A stretch of 64,000 nt of DNA from Rosettibacter sp964572725 (GCA_964572725.1 CAZNFW010000001.1:1-64000), one strand, 5' to 3'. Counted from the stretch's first letter, positions 26,118 to 36,900 are shown. The notes: a model not told the origin generated them from the letters alone. Numbers and translations: made by a program.

Positions 26118-26852
26118 ATGAATAACTTTCTTCTTCATATTCAGTACGATGGAACCAATTATGCAGGATGGCAGGCACAACGAAATGCACCAACTGTTCA
26201 GCAAAAAATAATTGATGCAATAGAAATAATATTGAAGGAAAAAGTAAATTTGATTGGTTCAGGAAGAACAGATACAGGCGTTCATGCATTTGGTCAAACA
26301 GCAAATTTCAGGTCTGAGAAAAATATTGATTTGAATAAATTTCAATACTCATTGAACTCAATTCTTCCTGATGATATTTCAATAAAAAAAATCGAAAAAG
26401 TCCATGAATTATTTCATGCACGATATGATGCAAAGAACAGAAGTTATATTTATATTATCTCGCACTGTAAATCTCCATTTTTAAACAAATATTCTTATTT
26501 ATATCCATCAATTGTAAAATTTGATATTGATAAACTAAACGAAATAAGTAAAGTTTTTTTAGGCGAACATGATTTTACTTCTTTTGCAAAAGTGAATAAA
26601 GAAATTAAAAATAAAATTTGTTTTGTTAATGAAATTCGATGGCGCAAACTAAAGGATTTAACATTATTTTATATTTCAGCCAACCGGTTCCTTCATGGAA
26701 TGGTTAGAACAATAATTGGAACACTTCTTTATGCAGCTGTAAAAAATTTGAATGAAAATTATTTGATTGATGTTCTTTCCAAAAAAGATAGAAAAATTGC
26801 AAGAGAATCTGTACCGGCAAAAGGTTTATTTCTATATAAAGTGAGGTACTAA
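26118..26852 (+). CDS. truA: tRNA pseudouridine(38-40) synthase TruA
   Basis: A 244-residue synthase that modifies uridines 38-40 in the anticodon stem of tRNAs. The N terminus LLHIQYDGTNYAGWQAQ and the catalytic Asp52 in GSGRTDTGVHA are canonical, as are FHARYDAKNRSYIYII and FLHGMVRTIIGTLL. An upstream in-frame ATG at 26067 would add 17 hydrophobic residues not found in the family, so the start is placed at 26118. Its stop overlaps the next ATG. Confidence 0.93.
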   Translation: MNNFLLHIQYDGTNYAGWQAQRNAPTVQQKIIDAIEIILKEKVNLIGSGRTDTGVHAFGQTANFRSEKNIDLNKFQYSLNSILPDDISIKKIEKVHELFHARYDAKNRSYIYIISHCKSPFLNKYSYLYPSIVKFDIDKLNEISKVFLGEHDFTSFAKVNKEIKNKICFVNEIRWRKLKDLTLFYISANRFLHGMVRTIIGTLLYAAVKNLNENYLIDVLSKKDRKIARESVPAKGLFLYKVRY

Positions 26853-27601
26853 TGATAGATTTAAAAAATAAAGTAACAATTATTACAGGCGGCTCTCGTG
26901 GTATTGGAGAAGCCTGTGTAAGATATTTTGTAAAAGCTAATTCAAAAGTTGCATTTACTTATAAAAATTCAAAATCAAAAGCAGAGAAACTTGAAAAAGA
27001 ATTTCCTGATTTGGTTAAAGCATATCGTGTAGATATGGAATCAGAAAAAGAAATTTTCAATATGGTTTATAATGTTGCAAAAGATTTTGGCAAAATAGAT
27101 ATTCTTATTCATAATGCTGGAATCTGGAACGATGGTACTCTTGAAAAGCTGACACTTGAAGGTTGGAATGAATTAATGAGAATCAATTTAACGTCAACAT
27201 TTTTATTTGCTAAAGCATGTTTGCCTTATATGAAAAAAAATAATTTTGGCAGAATGATTTTTATATCATCTACAGCAGGTCAGCGAGGCGAAGCATATCA
27301 CTCACACTATGCAGCATCAAAAGGTGGTATAATTTCATTTACTAAATCTCTTGCAGTCGAGTTAGCTCCTTATAATATTACAGTAAATTCAGTTGCTCCG
27401 GGATGGGTAGATACAGAAATGTGCAGTGAAGTATTTTCGGATTTAGATTTTAAAGAAAAAGTGCGCAAGGAAATTCCTGTGGGTAGAATTGCTACTGCAG
27501 AGGATATTGCTGGTCCGGTTCTTTTTCTTGCTTCTGATTTAGCAAGACATATTAATGGTGAAATATTAAATGTTAATGGAGGAAGTGTACTTTGCGGTTA
27601 A
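26852..27601 (+). CDS. Short-chain dehydrogenase/reductase (FabG-like)
   Basis: A 249-residue classical SDR. NAD(P)-binding TGGSRGIG is at residues 12-19, NAG at 88-90, and the catalytic Ser140, Tyr153 and Lys157 are in FISSTAG and HYAASKGG. The C terminus carries VAPGWVDTEM and INGEILNVNGGSVLCG. It is close to 3-oxoacyl-ACP reductases in sequence, but the context (downstream of truA by a one-base overlap, no fatty-acid genes) does not support naming it FabG; the substrate is unassigned. Confidence 0.85.
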   Translation: MIDLKNKVTIITGGSRGIGEACVRYFVKANSKVAFTYKNSKSKAEKLEKEFPDLVKAYRVDMESEKEIFNMVYNVAKDFGKIDILIHNAGIWNDGTLEKLTLEGWNELMRINLTSTFLFAKACLPYMKKNNFGRMIFISSTAGQRGEAYHSHYAASKGGIISFTKSLAVELAPYNITVNSVAPGWVDTEMCSEVFSDLDFKEKVRKEIPVGRIATAEDIAGPVLFLASDLARHINGEILNVNGGSVLCG

Positions 27602-27634
27602 TTAAAAAATTGAATAAAACATATTAAGAAGCTC

Positions 27635-28090
27635 ATGGAAATTCTTTCAAATTTGCATCCCAAGGTTGTTCATTTTTCAGTTTCGATGTTTGTAATTTAT
27701 TTCGTTTTTGAATTAATGGGGTTCATATTAAGAAAAGATTATTTATATAAAAGCTCTTACATATTATTGATACTTGGAATAGTGAGTGCAATTTTATCAG
27801 TGCTTACTGGAAATCAAGCATATGAATCAGTGATTAGCAGTATTACAAAAAAAGAAATTTATAAATTAATTGAACAACATCAGGATTATGCTAATTTCAC
27901 AGTCTGGTACTTTACTGCACTTGCATTTATTAGAACTTATTTATTGATTAAGAAAAAGTTTTTTAGAAAATATCAATTAATATTTGTTTTGCTTAGTTTT
28001 ATTGCTGTAATTATTGTTTTATTAACAGCTCATTATGGTGGTGAACTTGTTTTCAAATATGGAATCGGAACTAAATTATTTGGCAAATAA
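27635..28090 (+). CDS. DUF2231 membrane protein
   Basis: A 151-residue protein with four predicted membrane helices. The first contains the family's LHPKVVHFSVSMFVIYFVFE; HP and HF histidines in this position recur in DUF2231. GNQAYESVIS follows helix 2, and a His near the last helix (LLTAHYGGELVFKYG) completes a possible cofactor- or metal-binding set. The conserved histidines suggest a heme or quinone link, but no function is established. Same strand as its neighbours with a 33-bp gap. Confidence 0.75.
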   Translation: MEILSNLHPKVVHFSVSMFVIYFVFELMGFILRKDYLYKSSYILLILGIVSAILSVLTGNQAYESVISSITKKEIYKLIEQHQDYANFTVWYFTALAFIRTYLLIKKKFFRKYQLIFVLLSFIAVIIVLLTAHYGGELVFKYGIGTKLFGK

Positions 28091-28095
28091 AATTT

Positions 28096-28689
28096 ATGAT
28101 TAGAAAAATTATCTTAATAGTTTTTTTATTTATTGCTTCTATAATAAACGGACAGATTATAAAATTTGGTGAAGCAAAGGGCTTATTTATGGCAGTAGGA
28201 ATAGGTCCAAAGTTTCCTGTTGGAACTCTTAATAAAAACAGCAACATCGGAGTTGGATTTGATGTGACTTTATCTTACACAGATAATATTTTCATTCCAT
28301 TTTTTTTATACTCAACTGTTGGCTATGGGCATTTCCCCGGGAGACAGGATCTTTATAAAAAATCAGATTACTCTTCGTTCTCAAGCAATGTAATTTTAAT
28401 ATCTTCAGGTGTAAGATATTATTTCCATCCAGTTCTGGAAAATGTAGTATTACTTATGCCAATTGTAGATGTAGGGATTCAATATGCATACTTTGAAAAT
28501 TTGCATCAGTTCAAACTCGATAGAAATAAACAAAATTTTTTAGAAGATTTTGGGAGATTTGGATTTCAAGTTGGTGCCGGGTTTTCAATGTTTATTCTTG
28601 ATGTAATAACTTATTATAATTATTTGCCAAGCAATCAGCACATATCGTTTGTAATAAAAGCGAACATTCCAATCTTTGTTAAAATATAG
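28096..28689 (+). CDS. Predicted outer membrane beta-barrel protein
   Basis: A 197-residue protein with a signal peptide (IILIVFLFIASIINGQ). Amphipathic beta-strand patterns run throughout (GLFMAVGIGPKFPVGTL, VGFDVTLSYTDNIFIPFFLY, SNVILISSGVRYYFHPV), ending in VIKANIPIFVKI. This fits a small eight-stranded outer membrane barrel. I do not recognise a named family. It begins five bases after the DUF2231 gene. Confidence 0.5.
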   Translation: MIRKIILIVFLFIASIINGQIIKFGEAKGLFMAVGIGPKFPVGTLNKNSNIGVGFDVTLSYTDNIFIPFFLYSTVGYGHFPGRQDLYKKSDYSSFSSNVILISSGVRYYFHPVLENVVLLMPIVDVGIQYAYFENLHQFKLDRNKQNFLEDFGRFGFQVGAGFSMFILDVITYYNYLPSNQHISFVIKANIPIFVKI

Positions 28690-28741
28690 ACTTGTTAATG
28701 TCTATTCAAATTCTAAATTCTAATAAATCTATTGTCAGTCT

Positions 28742-29806
28742 ATGCAGAAAAAACAGAAAATTACAAAGTATTTAATTGCAACATCCATTCTGCTTTTAAT
28801 TGTAAATGTTGCTTTGGATTTTTTTACAAAACAAAAAAGAGTTGAAAATTATGAAAAAGAATTTACTTGCCGTCAGCTCGATTCAATTTTTTATAATGTG
28901 CTTAATGATTTTGGAATTGAACCCGAATGGATTTCTTCTGTAAAATTTAAAATTATTGATGAAGATTCTATTGAAAAAAAAATTGTTGTAAAACTTCCTG
29001 CCGATTTGCCAATACCTCTGATTATAAGAGATTTTCATAAAAAAATTGAAAATGATATTACAAGTTTTGTTTCTGAAGAAAAAAAATTTTTTGGTACAAC
29101 AGAAATTAGAATTTATTCAAATGAGTATCTCAAACAGGTCATACAGCTGATTCCCGATAATCAAATAATAAGAAAAAGAAATGAACTTTGTTTTATTATC
29201 TCTGATGCAATTGATTTGAACGAGAAAGATTTTAATTCTTTTCTGTCAATTCCTTATCCATTTTCGGCAGCTGTTGTTCCCGATGAAGATATAATTATGA
29301 AAGCAAATGAACTTAAAAATTATTCAAAAGAATTTATAGCTCTGTTGAATGATGATGTTACAGATATGCCGTTTAAGCTAAATCCAAAATCTCATAAATA
29401 TATTTTGAAGAATTCTGTTAAAAATATTGCTTCTTCTTTCAGCAATGCCCAGCTTTTTGTTATTGATGAGTCTTCGGAACTGTATAGGTCAACAACATTT
29501 AATTTCATTCGAGATGAATTCAAAAAAAGGAAAATTAATTTAATCAATCTATCGGAGTTTATTTACTTGAACTCAGATGATGAAAATGAACTTATATCAA
29601 AATTCAGATTTCATGCTGAAGATAAAAGCGGGAGTGATAAAATTAATTCAAATGAGAAGTCACATTTATTAAATCAAAAAATATTTTATTTATCTTATGA
29701 AAATTTTTTAAAGATAAAAAATGAATTTGACAGAATGAGAAAAAAGGGGAATAAAATTATTCCGGTTTCAACAACTTATCTTGTGAAAAATAATTTAATA
29801 AAGTAA
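28742..29806 (+). CDS. Membrane-anchored protein resembling a degenerate divergent polysaccharide deacetylase
   Basis: A 354-residue protein with an N-terminal membrane anchor (YLIATSILLLIVNVALDFF). The C-terminal half follows the layout of divergent polysaccharide deacetylases (YibQ/DUF610 type): LCFIISDAIDLNEKDF in place of the IDDLG metal site, then IPYPFSAAVVPDEDIIM, KEFIALLNDD, and LFVIDESSELYRS in place of the FxDSxT region. The metal-binding aspartate pair is altered (ISDA) and the NHMGS motif is missing, so deacetylase activity is doubtful. The assignment rests on pattern similarity only. Its stop is two bases from the convergent M16 gene. Confidence 0.4.
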   Translation: MQKKQKITKYLIATSILLLIVNVALDFFTKQKRVENYEKEFTCRQLDSIFYNVLNDFGIEPEWISSVKFKIIDEDSIEKKIVVKLPADLPIPLIIRDFHKKIENDITSFVSEEKKFFGTTEIRIYSNEYLKQVIQLIPDNQIIRKRNELCFIISDAIDLNEKDFNSFLSIPYPFSAAVVPDEDIIMKANELKNYSKEFIALLNDDVTDMPFKLNPKSHKYILKNSVKNIASSFSNAQLFVIDESSELYRSTTFNFIRDEFKKRKINLINLSEFIYLNSDDENELISKFRFHAEDKSGSDKINSNEKSHLLNQKIFYLSYENFLKIKNEFDRMRKKGNKIIPVSTTYLVKNNLIK

Positions 29807-29808
29807 GT

Positions 29809-31176
29809 CTATAAGGTTAACTTATCAATTAAACCGCCGTAAATATCAAGTTCAATTAATTCATTGGTTAACATTTTAAGCTGTGGAAGGATTTTATTTT
29901 TATCTCCAACAACAACAATTGTTAATTTATCAGAATGTATATTCTTCTTAGCTGCATCTATTATTTCTTCTTCTGTAACAGACTCTATTTTATTGATATA
30001 CTCATTGTAATAGTTTAATGGAAGGTTGTGAATTATTAATAGGGCAATACTTTGTGAAAGTTGTGTATAAGATTCAAAGTTAGAGGGAAAATGTTTTACT
30101 AAAAATGATTTTGCAAGATTAATTTCTTCTAGTGTAATATTTTGTTTGATATTATTTAAATCATACAAAATTTCTGATACTGATTCGCCAACATTTTCGA
30201 TGTTGACTGCTGTGCTAATTTCAAAATACCCGGCTTTTTGATAGTAATTAAATGAAGAATGTGCACCATAAGTAAAACCTTTTTTCTCTCTAAGATTGAG
30301 ATTAATTCTGCTGAAAAATTCTCCGCCAAGTATTGAATTCATTAATTTATTTGCAAAATAATCAGGTGATTTTCTTAATCCATCAAGATGACCAATTCTA
30401 ATTTCTCCTTGTGCAGAATTTTCTTTGTGAACAATAAAAAATTTTGTTGATGTTTTCTTAGGAAGTTTTAATTCTAATTCTGGCAGAATAATTTCATTTG
30501 AAGTGAAATATTTATCAATTAGTCTGGAGATTTCTTCCTGCTGTAAATAACCAGCTGCTATAAATTTCTTTTTAGAATTTTTTATGTATTTGTTATAAAA
30601 TTCTTTTACATCATCAAGAGTAATATTATTAATTGTATGTTCATAACCAATTGAAGGATATGCATAGTAACACTCTTGGAATATTTGTTTATCAAATACA
30701 GTAGAAGCGATGTACGCAGGTTCGTCTTTTAGCTGCTTTATTTTATTAATAAGTTTTTTCTTTTCACGCTGAAAATCTTTTTCATCAAATCGCGGCTCGT
30801 TTAATATTATTGAAAGCAATTCAAGTGAACGTTCAAAATTTTCTTTAAGTGATAAAATCGATAAAGCAAATGTATCATGATTAACAGTAATGCTGAATAT
30901 AGTGCCCAGTTTTTCAAACTCATTACTTAATTGAAATGCATCGTATTTGCCTGCTCCTTCATCAATAAGAAAAGAAGTTAGAAGAGCCAGTCCATTTTTA
31001 TTTTCAGGGTCATATTTACTGCCACTAAATAAAATAACATTGAAACTTACAATTGGAAGTTTTTCTTTGCAGGTAAAAAATATTTCATATCCATTCGAAG
31101 ATATAAAATTATTAATCTGTGGTATTTCGAAAGTAATGTTATCAGAAGGAACTGGTGCTTTTGTTCTATCAATCAT
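29809..31176 (-). CDS. M16 family peptidase-like protein, non-catalytic subunit
   Basis: A 455-residue M16 (pitrilysin-fold) protein. The zinc motif HxxEH is absent: the equivalent region reads LALLTSFLIDEGAGKY. It does retain the substrate-contact segment of the second subunit, NLREKKGFTYGAHSSFNY with the Arg and Tyr pair. In bacterial M16B peptidases one subunit provides the zinc site and the partner provides the Arg/Tyr pair, and the gene immediately upstream encodes the zinc-bearing partner. The two genes are one base apart, so they should form a heterodimer. No signal peptide is seen, which suggests a cytoplasmic location. Confidence 0.88.
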   Translation of the reverse strand: MIDRTKAPVPSDNITFEIPQINNFISSNGYEIFFTCKEKLPIVSFNVILFSGSKYDPENKNGLALLTSFLIDEGAGKYDAFQLSNEFEKLGTIFSITVNHDTFALSILSLKENFERSLELLSIILNEPRFDEKDFQREKKKLINKIKQLKDEPAYIASTVFDKQIFQECYYAYPSIGYEHTINNITLDDVKEFYNKYIKNSKKKFIAAGYLQQEEISRLIDKYFTSNEIILPELELKLPKKTSTKFFIVHKENSAQGEIRIGHLDGLRKSPDYFANKLMNSILGGEFFSRINLNLREKKGFTYGAHSSFNYYQKAGYFEISTAVNIENVGESVSEILYDLNNIKQNITLEEINLAKSFLVKHFPSNFESYTQLSQSIALLIIHNLPLNYYNEYINKIESVTEEEIIDAAKKNIHSDKLTIVVVGDKNKILPQLKMLTNELIELDIYGGLIDKLTL

Positions 31177-31177
31177 A

Positions 31178-32449
31178 TTATTTACTCTTTGGAATTATGT
31201 GTAATTCAACATAAGGATTTGTTAGAAATTTTATTGCTGTTTCAATAACATCTTCTTTTGTTACATTTTCATACCGCTTTAAATCGAACATAAAAGAATC
31301 GGGCTCAGTTAAATAAAAATTATAATTATTTATTTGGTCAACAATTACATCAAGCTTTTGAAGTGAGTAAATGTAGTGAGATTTTATACTGTTTTTTGAC
31401 CTGATTAATTCTTCATCAGAGATTCCGTTATTAATAAGCAAATTTATTTGTACAAAAATTTCTTTTTTAATTTCTTCGAGGGATATTTCTGATTTAGCAG
31501 TTGAAATAATTATAAACATTCCCGCATATTTACCAGAGTATTGAAAAGCATTAACATCCTGAGCAGTTTGCTTTTCGTAAACAAGTGATTTTGTGAGTCT
31601 TGAATTTTTAGATGAAGTTAAGATATCGGAAAGAATATCAAGAGATGCATCATATTTCCCAAAAATTTTATCTGAATGCCATGCTAAATAAATTCTTGGC
31701 AGCTGAACATTATCCTCATGAATAATTTTTTTAGAATCATCTAATTTTTGTTCGGGACTTTTAACTTCAGGTATTGAATTATTTGATGGAATTTCTCCAA
31801 AATATTTTTCAACTAATTTGATTCCTTTGTCAAAATCAAAATTCCCCCCAATTACGAGCGTAGCATTATTTGGACTGTAATAAGTCTTAAAAAAATTTAT
31901 TACATCATCGAGTTTGAAATTCTTAATGTCTTCCATCCATCCAATTGTAGGCCATGAATAAGGATGATTAGGCGTAAACAAATTTGAAAGCAGAATTTCC
32001 CACGCAAGCCCATAAGGTTGATTTTCATACCTTTGTCTTCTTTCATTCATAACAACATCTTTTTGATTGCTTAATTTTTCTTCTGTCAATGCAGGCAGTA
32101 AAAATCCCATTCTGTCTGACTCTAACCACAAAGCTAATTCAAGATAGTTAGAAGGAATTGTTTCGTAATAATTTGTTCTGTCGAACGAAGTAGAACCATT
32201 CAGTGAGCCGCCGGCTTCCTGAATTAATCTAAAATGTTCACCTTTGGGTATATGCTTGGAACCTTGAAACATCATGTGTTCGAATAAATGAGCAAATCCA
32301 GTTTTACCTTTTGATTCGTTAGCTGAACCAACCCGATACCAGATATTAACTGCAACAATAGGAAGACTTTTGTCTTGATATAATATAACTTCAAGTCCAT
32401 TTGCAAGTTTATGTTTCTCGTAATTTATTTTAAGTAAATTATTGTTCAT
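31178..32449 (-). CDS. M16 family zinc peptidase, catalytic subunit
   Basis: A 423-residue M16 peptidase. The inverted zinc motif is His54-x-x-Glu57-His58 in FAHLFEHMMFQG, and the third ligand region is KDVVMNERRQRYENQPYG. It lacks the Arg/Tyr substrate motif in its C-terminal half, which the adjacent paralogue has. Together they fit the heterodimeric mitochondrial-processing-peptidase-like pattern. The substrate is unknown. No signal peptide is visible. Eight bases separate it from the upstream phosphodiesterase gene on the same strand. Confidence 0.92.
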   Translation of the reverse strand: MNNNLLKINYEKHKLANGLEVILYQDKSLPIVAVNIWYRVGSANESKGKTGFAHLFEHMMFQGSKHIPKGEHFRLIQEAGGSLNGSTSFDRTNYYETIPSNYLELALWLESDRMGFLLPALTEEKLSNQKDVVMNERRQRYENQPYGLAWEILLSNLFTPNHPYSWPTIGWMEDIKNFKLDDVINFFKTYYSPNNATLVIGGNFDFDKGIKLVEKYFGEIPSNNSIPEVKSPEQKLDDSKKIIHEDNVQLPRIYLAWHSDKIFGKYDASLDILSDILTSSKNSRLTKSLVYEKQTAQDVNAFQYSGKYAGMFIIISTAKSEISLEEIKKEIFVQINLLINNGISDEELIRSKNSIKSHYIYSLQKLDVIVDQINNYNFYLTEPDSFMFDLKRYENVTKEDVIETAIKFLTNPYVELHIIPKSK

Positions 32450-32457
32450 ATTGTTGT

Positions 32458-33672
32458 TTAATTTTCTTTTAAAATAAATTCAATTCGTTCAAGTTTTCCA
32501 TCAATGTTTGAGCGCGGATGAATATCAAATATTTTGCAAAGCAATGGATATAAATCAATATTCCAGAGTGTTCCAGTTCTATAATTTTTTTTGAACTTTG
32601 GACCGATTGCAAGAAAAATTCCATGCATATCAAGTTGATTATTGTCGTATCCATGATTTGCTTTTGTTGTATTTATCCAATTAGATTTTGAATTGCGTAT
32701 TAATGACCATCCCAAATCAGCAACAATAATTATAGGAAATATAAAAGGATGTTTATTGTAATGATAATATTCTGGCATCTCTTCTTTCAAATATACTTTG
32801 TAGTGGTTCTCATTTTTTTTAAGAATATCATAAACTTCTTTGAAATACTTAGCGGGCGGATCAATCATCATTATAGGGCCATCATCTTCAAATTTACAAT
32901 TGTAATTTTCCAATAACTTTTCAATGTTAATAGATTTCTCTCTGGAGATGTCAGTCATTCCGTGGTCGGATACAATAATTATATTAACGCTGTCAATCAT
33001 ATTAATATTTTTTAATTCGTTTAGAAGATAACTGGTTACATTATCAAGATGTTTAATTGCATTATTAGTTTCTTCTGAATTAGTTCCATTGTCGTGAGCA
33101 TAAGTATCAGTTTCATGAAAATATAAATTTATGAAATGAGGTCTTTCAGATGGATGTAATTTCAGCCAGTCAATTACTCCTTTAATTTTTTTCTGATATG
33201 AACGATTGTGGTCGTAAAGTTCGAAATAAGATGGATGTCTATAAGGAATTCTTATTTCAGAGCCCGGCCAGAAGTAACTTGCTGTTTTAATGCCGTTTCT
33301 TTCTGCTGTTTCCCAGAATGCTTCGCCAAGATACCATTTTCCGTCGCGGACTGCATTTGTATCGCTCATCCTGTATCTTTGATTATTAAATGGATTAATA
33401 AAGCTGTTGCTAATTATTCCATGATTTTCTGGATACATTCCTGTGATTAAAGAAATATGATTTGGAAAAGTTTTAGAAGGAAATGAAGGTCTGAGAGAAA
33501 TTGCGGATACTCCTTCATTGCGAATATATTCTAGATTTGGCGTTATTCCACGGTTCAAATAATCCCATCGAAAACCATCGAATGAAATTAAAATTACATA
33601 GGGTTTTTGTGCAAAAACAGAAATTTGAATTAAAATTAGTAGTAGTAATAGTTTATAAATTAATTTTTTCAT
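32458..33672 (-). CDS. Type I phosphodiesterase/nucleotide pyrophosphatase (alkaline phosphatase superfamily)
   Basis: A 404-residue exported enzyme with signal peptide (YKLLLLLILIQISVFAQ). The metal and catalytic residues of the ENPP family are visible: Asp32 in LISFDGFR, the Thr68 nucleophile in FPSKTFPNHISLITGMYPEN, HETDTYAHDNG, and IVSDHGMTD. It probably hydrolyses nucleotide or phosphodiester bonds in the periplasm. Length fits bacterial ENPP-like enzymes. It is the first gene of a minus-strand unit with the two M16 genes. Confidence 0.9.
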   Translation of the reverse strand: MKKLIYKLLLLLILIQISVFAQKPYVILISFDGFRWDYLNRGITPNLEYIRNEGVSAISLRPSFPSKTFPNHISLITGMYPENHGIISNSFINPFNNQRYRMSDTNAVRDGKWYLGEAFWETAERNGIKTASYFWPGSEIRIPYRHPSYFELYDHNRSYQKKIKGVIDWLKLHPSERPHFINLYFHETDTYAHDNGTNSEETNNAIKHLDNVTSYLLNELKNINMIDSVNIIIVSDHGMTDISREKSINIEKLLENYNCKFEDDGPIMMIDPPAKYFKEVYDILKKNENHYKVYLKEEMPEYYHYNKHPFIFPIIIVADLGWSLIRNSKSNWINTTKANHGYDNNQLDMHGIFLAIGPKFKKNYRTGTLWNIDLYPLLCKIFDIHPRSNIDGKLERIEFILKEN

Positions 33673-33757
33673 GATAATTCCATGATTTTGATATTACAAA
33701 TATAGCTAAGTTAAAATTTAACACATAAGAAAGAATTTTAAAGAGCATAAAAAATAA

Positions 33758-33823
33758 AAAATCCTTTTGCTATTAAAAGTATTTTCCTATTTTCTATTAG
33801 GAAAAATTTTCATTTAGGATTTT
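33758..33823. repeat. Nested inverted repeats between divergent genes
   Basis: An outer pair AAAATCCT (33758-33765)/AGGATTTT (33816-33823) encloses an inner perfect hairpin TTTTCCTA (33782-33789)/TAGGAAAA (33798-33805). It lies between the phosphodiesterase (minus) and Oar-like receptor (plus) start sites, so it is not a terminator for an incoming gene. A regulatory leader or a protein-binding site are possibilities. Confidence 0.45.
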
Positions 33824-33970
33824 ATCAGAGTATTAAATAATTATTAACTCTGAATTAAAACTTGTATATGAAATTAAATCCCCTGATATTTAGCTGCATA
33901 AAAAATTTTTTATCTCCAAAAGAAGTAAGTATCTTTTATTTAATAATCTACAAACCAATGAGGAGTGTAT

Positions 33971-36900
33971 ATGAAAAAAGTTCAACAATTATTTTCTCTA
34001 ATAACTTTATTTTTATTTATGATGGGAACGTCTTTACTTGCACAAGGCGTTACATCAGCAGCTCTAAATGGTAAAGTAGTTGATCAGAATGGAAATCCAT
34101 TACCGGGAGCTAATATCATAGCAGTACACCAGCCTTCAGGAACACAATATGGAACTACTTCAAGAGAAGATGGAAGATATAATCTGCTTGGTTTGAGAGT
34201 AGGAGGTCCTTATAAAGTAACAGTTTCTTATGTGGGATATACTACTCAGGTGGAAGAAGGTTTTTCACTTGAATTAGGGCAAAATTTAAGAATTGATTTT
34301 AAGCTGCCAGAACAAGCAGTAGAACTAAGCGGTGTTACAGTCACTGCAGAAAAGGGTGCAATTTTAAGTCAAGCAAGAACTGGAGCTGCTCAAACCGTTA
34401 CTCCTCGTGCTATTGAAGCTATGCCAACCGTAAGCAGAAGTTTTCAAAGTTTTGCAAAACTTTCACCTTTATTCTCTGGAACAAATTTAGGTGCTGCAGG
34501 TCGAACAAGTCGTTATAACAATATACAAATTGATGGAACCCAGTATAATGACTTATTTGGATTAGGTAGCACAGGTACTCCGGGTGGTCAAACATTCACA
34601 AATCCAATAAGCCTTGATGCTATCAGTGAGTTTCAGGTAGTTATTGCTCCTTATGATGTTCGACAAAGCGGTTTTACCGGTGGTGGAATTAATGCAATTA
34701 CAAGAAGCGGAACAAATATTCTTTCTGGTTCTGTATATTTCTATGGAAGAAATCAAGATTTAGTTGGAAAGTATAAAAATAATGGTGTAACTTCTAAAGC
34801 AGTAGATGAATTTAAGGATTACCAATATGGATTTAGAGTTGGAGGACCAATCTTAAGAGATAAATTATTCTTCTTTGTTAATGGTGAATTAACTGCTTAT
34901 GATAATCCTGCCCCAAACATTTCTTTAATCAGCGGTTACGGCGGAAAAACTCCAGCTGATTTAAGAGCACTTGCTGATCAGGTTAAAGCAGCACTCGCAG
35001 CAAAAGGATTTAATGCAGGTACCTATAACGATGTAACACTTCATCAACCCAGTACAAAATTATTCTTAAGATTTGATTATAACCTTGCTACTAATCATAA
35101 ATTAACATTAAGACATAATTTTGTTGATGCTTCAGCAGACAAGTTTTATAATTTCCGTCAGGTAAATACTTTGTTGTTTGATACCCAGCCTTATAAAATG
35201 AGTAACACAACAAACTCGACAGTTTTAATTTTGAACAGCACTTTTGGCAATACAATGTCAAATGAACTTATTGCTGGATATACTATGATACGTGATAAAA
35301 GAAAAGGAATTTCAGCTGATGCTCCAGAAGTATTGATTAAAGAATTAAACGGTACATTTAGTTTTTATGCAGGTCCTGATAGATTTTCTTCTGCAAACAG
35401 ATTAGACCAGGATATTATTGAATTTACAGACAACTTCAATATCTTTGCTGGTGATCATACTTTTACAATTGGAACTCACAATGAATTTTTCAAATTCTCA
35501 AATCTTTTTGCTCGTTCAGCATTTGGTTATTACGAATATAATAGTCTGGATGACTTTATTGCAGATAAAATTTCATTCTATCAAAGAGTTTATTCAAGAA
35601 AAGGAGACCCACGAGATCCTAAAGCAATTCCTGCAGCTGAATTTTCTGTTCTTCAATTTGGTTTCTATGTTCAGGATGAATGGACTGTCTCTTCAAGATT
35701 AAAACTCAATTATGGACTACGTATTGATGTTCCAGTATTTCCTGATACTCCAGATGAAAATCCATTGGTTCCACAATACTTCCCGGATTACAAAACCAAC
35801 AGAGTTCCAAGTGGAAATTTACTCTGGTCACCTCGTATAGGATTTAACTGGGATGCATCAGGCGACAGAACAACTCAAGTTCGTGGTGGTTTAGGTGTAT
35901 TTACGGGACGAATTCCGTATGTATGGATGTCAAATAATTTTGGTAATGCGGGAACATTTACTGCAGAAGTAAGAAATCAAGGTACTGGATTGCAATTTAG
36001 AGCTGACCCATATAATCAATACATAGCAGGAGATCCTGGAACAGGTTCTGCAAGATTACAATCAGAAATAGATTTAGTAGATCCAGATTTAAAACTTCCA
36101 CAACTTTTAAGATTTAATGTTGGTGTTGATCAACAATTACCATTAGGTTTTATTGGAACATTTGAAGTATTGTATTCCAAAAACCTGAATGAAATGCTTT
36201 ATAGAAAAGTTAATTTGAATTCGCCAATTGCAAAAGTTTCTATGATTGGAACTGGTCTTGATGGTCGTCCAATTTATGGTGGAACAAATTCTGGCGGTGG
36301 TAATTTCTATGATGTTCTTGAGTTATATAACACAAGTTCCGGCTATCAATATAATTTGGTATTCCAGGTACAAAGAAATGTTGCACGAGGATTTTCAGTT
36401 AATGCAGGCTATACATATGGACAGGCAAAAGACAAGAACAGCTTGAACTCATCTCAGGCTCAATCACAAATGAGATATAATCCAATTGATATTGACCCCA
36501 ATAGTCCAAAGCTTACTACTTCTCAATGGGAAGTTGAACATCGTGTATTTGCTTCTGTTTCTTATACAGAAGAATTCTTTAAGAATGCTCCAACAACAAT
36601 TTCCTTATTCTACAATGGTCAAAGCGGTTCCCCATATTCATACATTGTGTATGGTGATTTAAATAATGATGGGTTTGACCAGAATGATTTGTTCTATATC
36701 CCAAGAAATAAATCAGAAATACTTTTAGGTAAAATTGTTAATAAACAATATGTGCCTGCAGATTCAAAAATGTATGATGATTTAGAAGCATTCATTAAGA
36801 ATGATGATTACTTAAATGCAAATCGTGGTAAGATTGCAGAAAGAAATGGTGCAAAAGAACCTTGGCAGCAATATTTAGATTTAAGAGTAACACAGGATAT

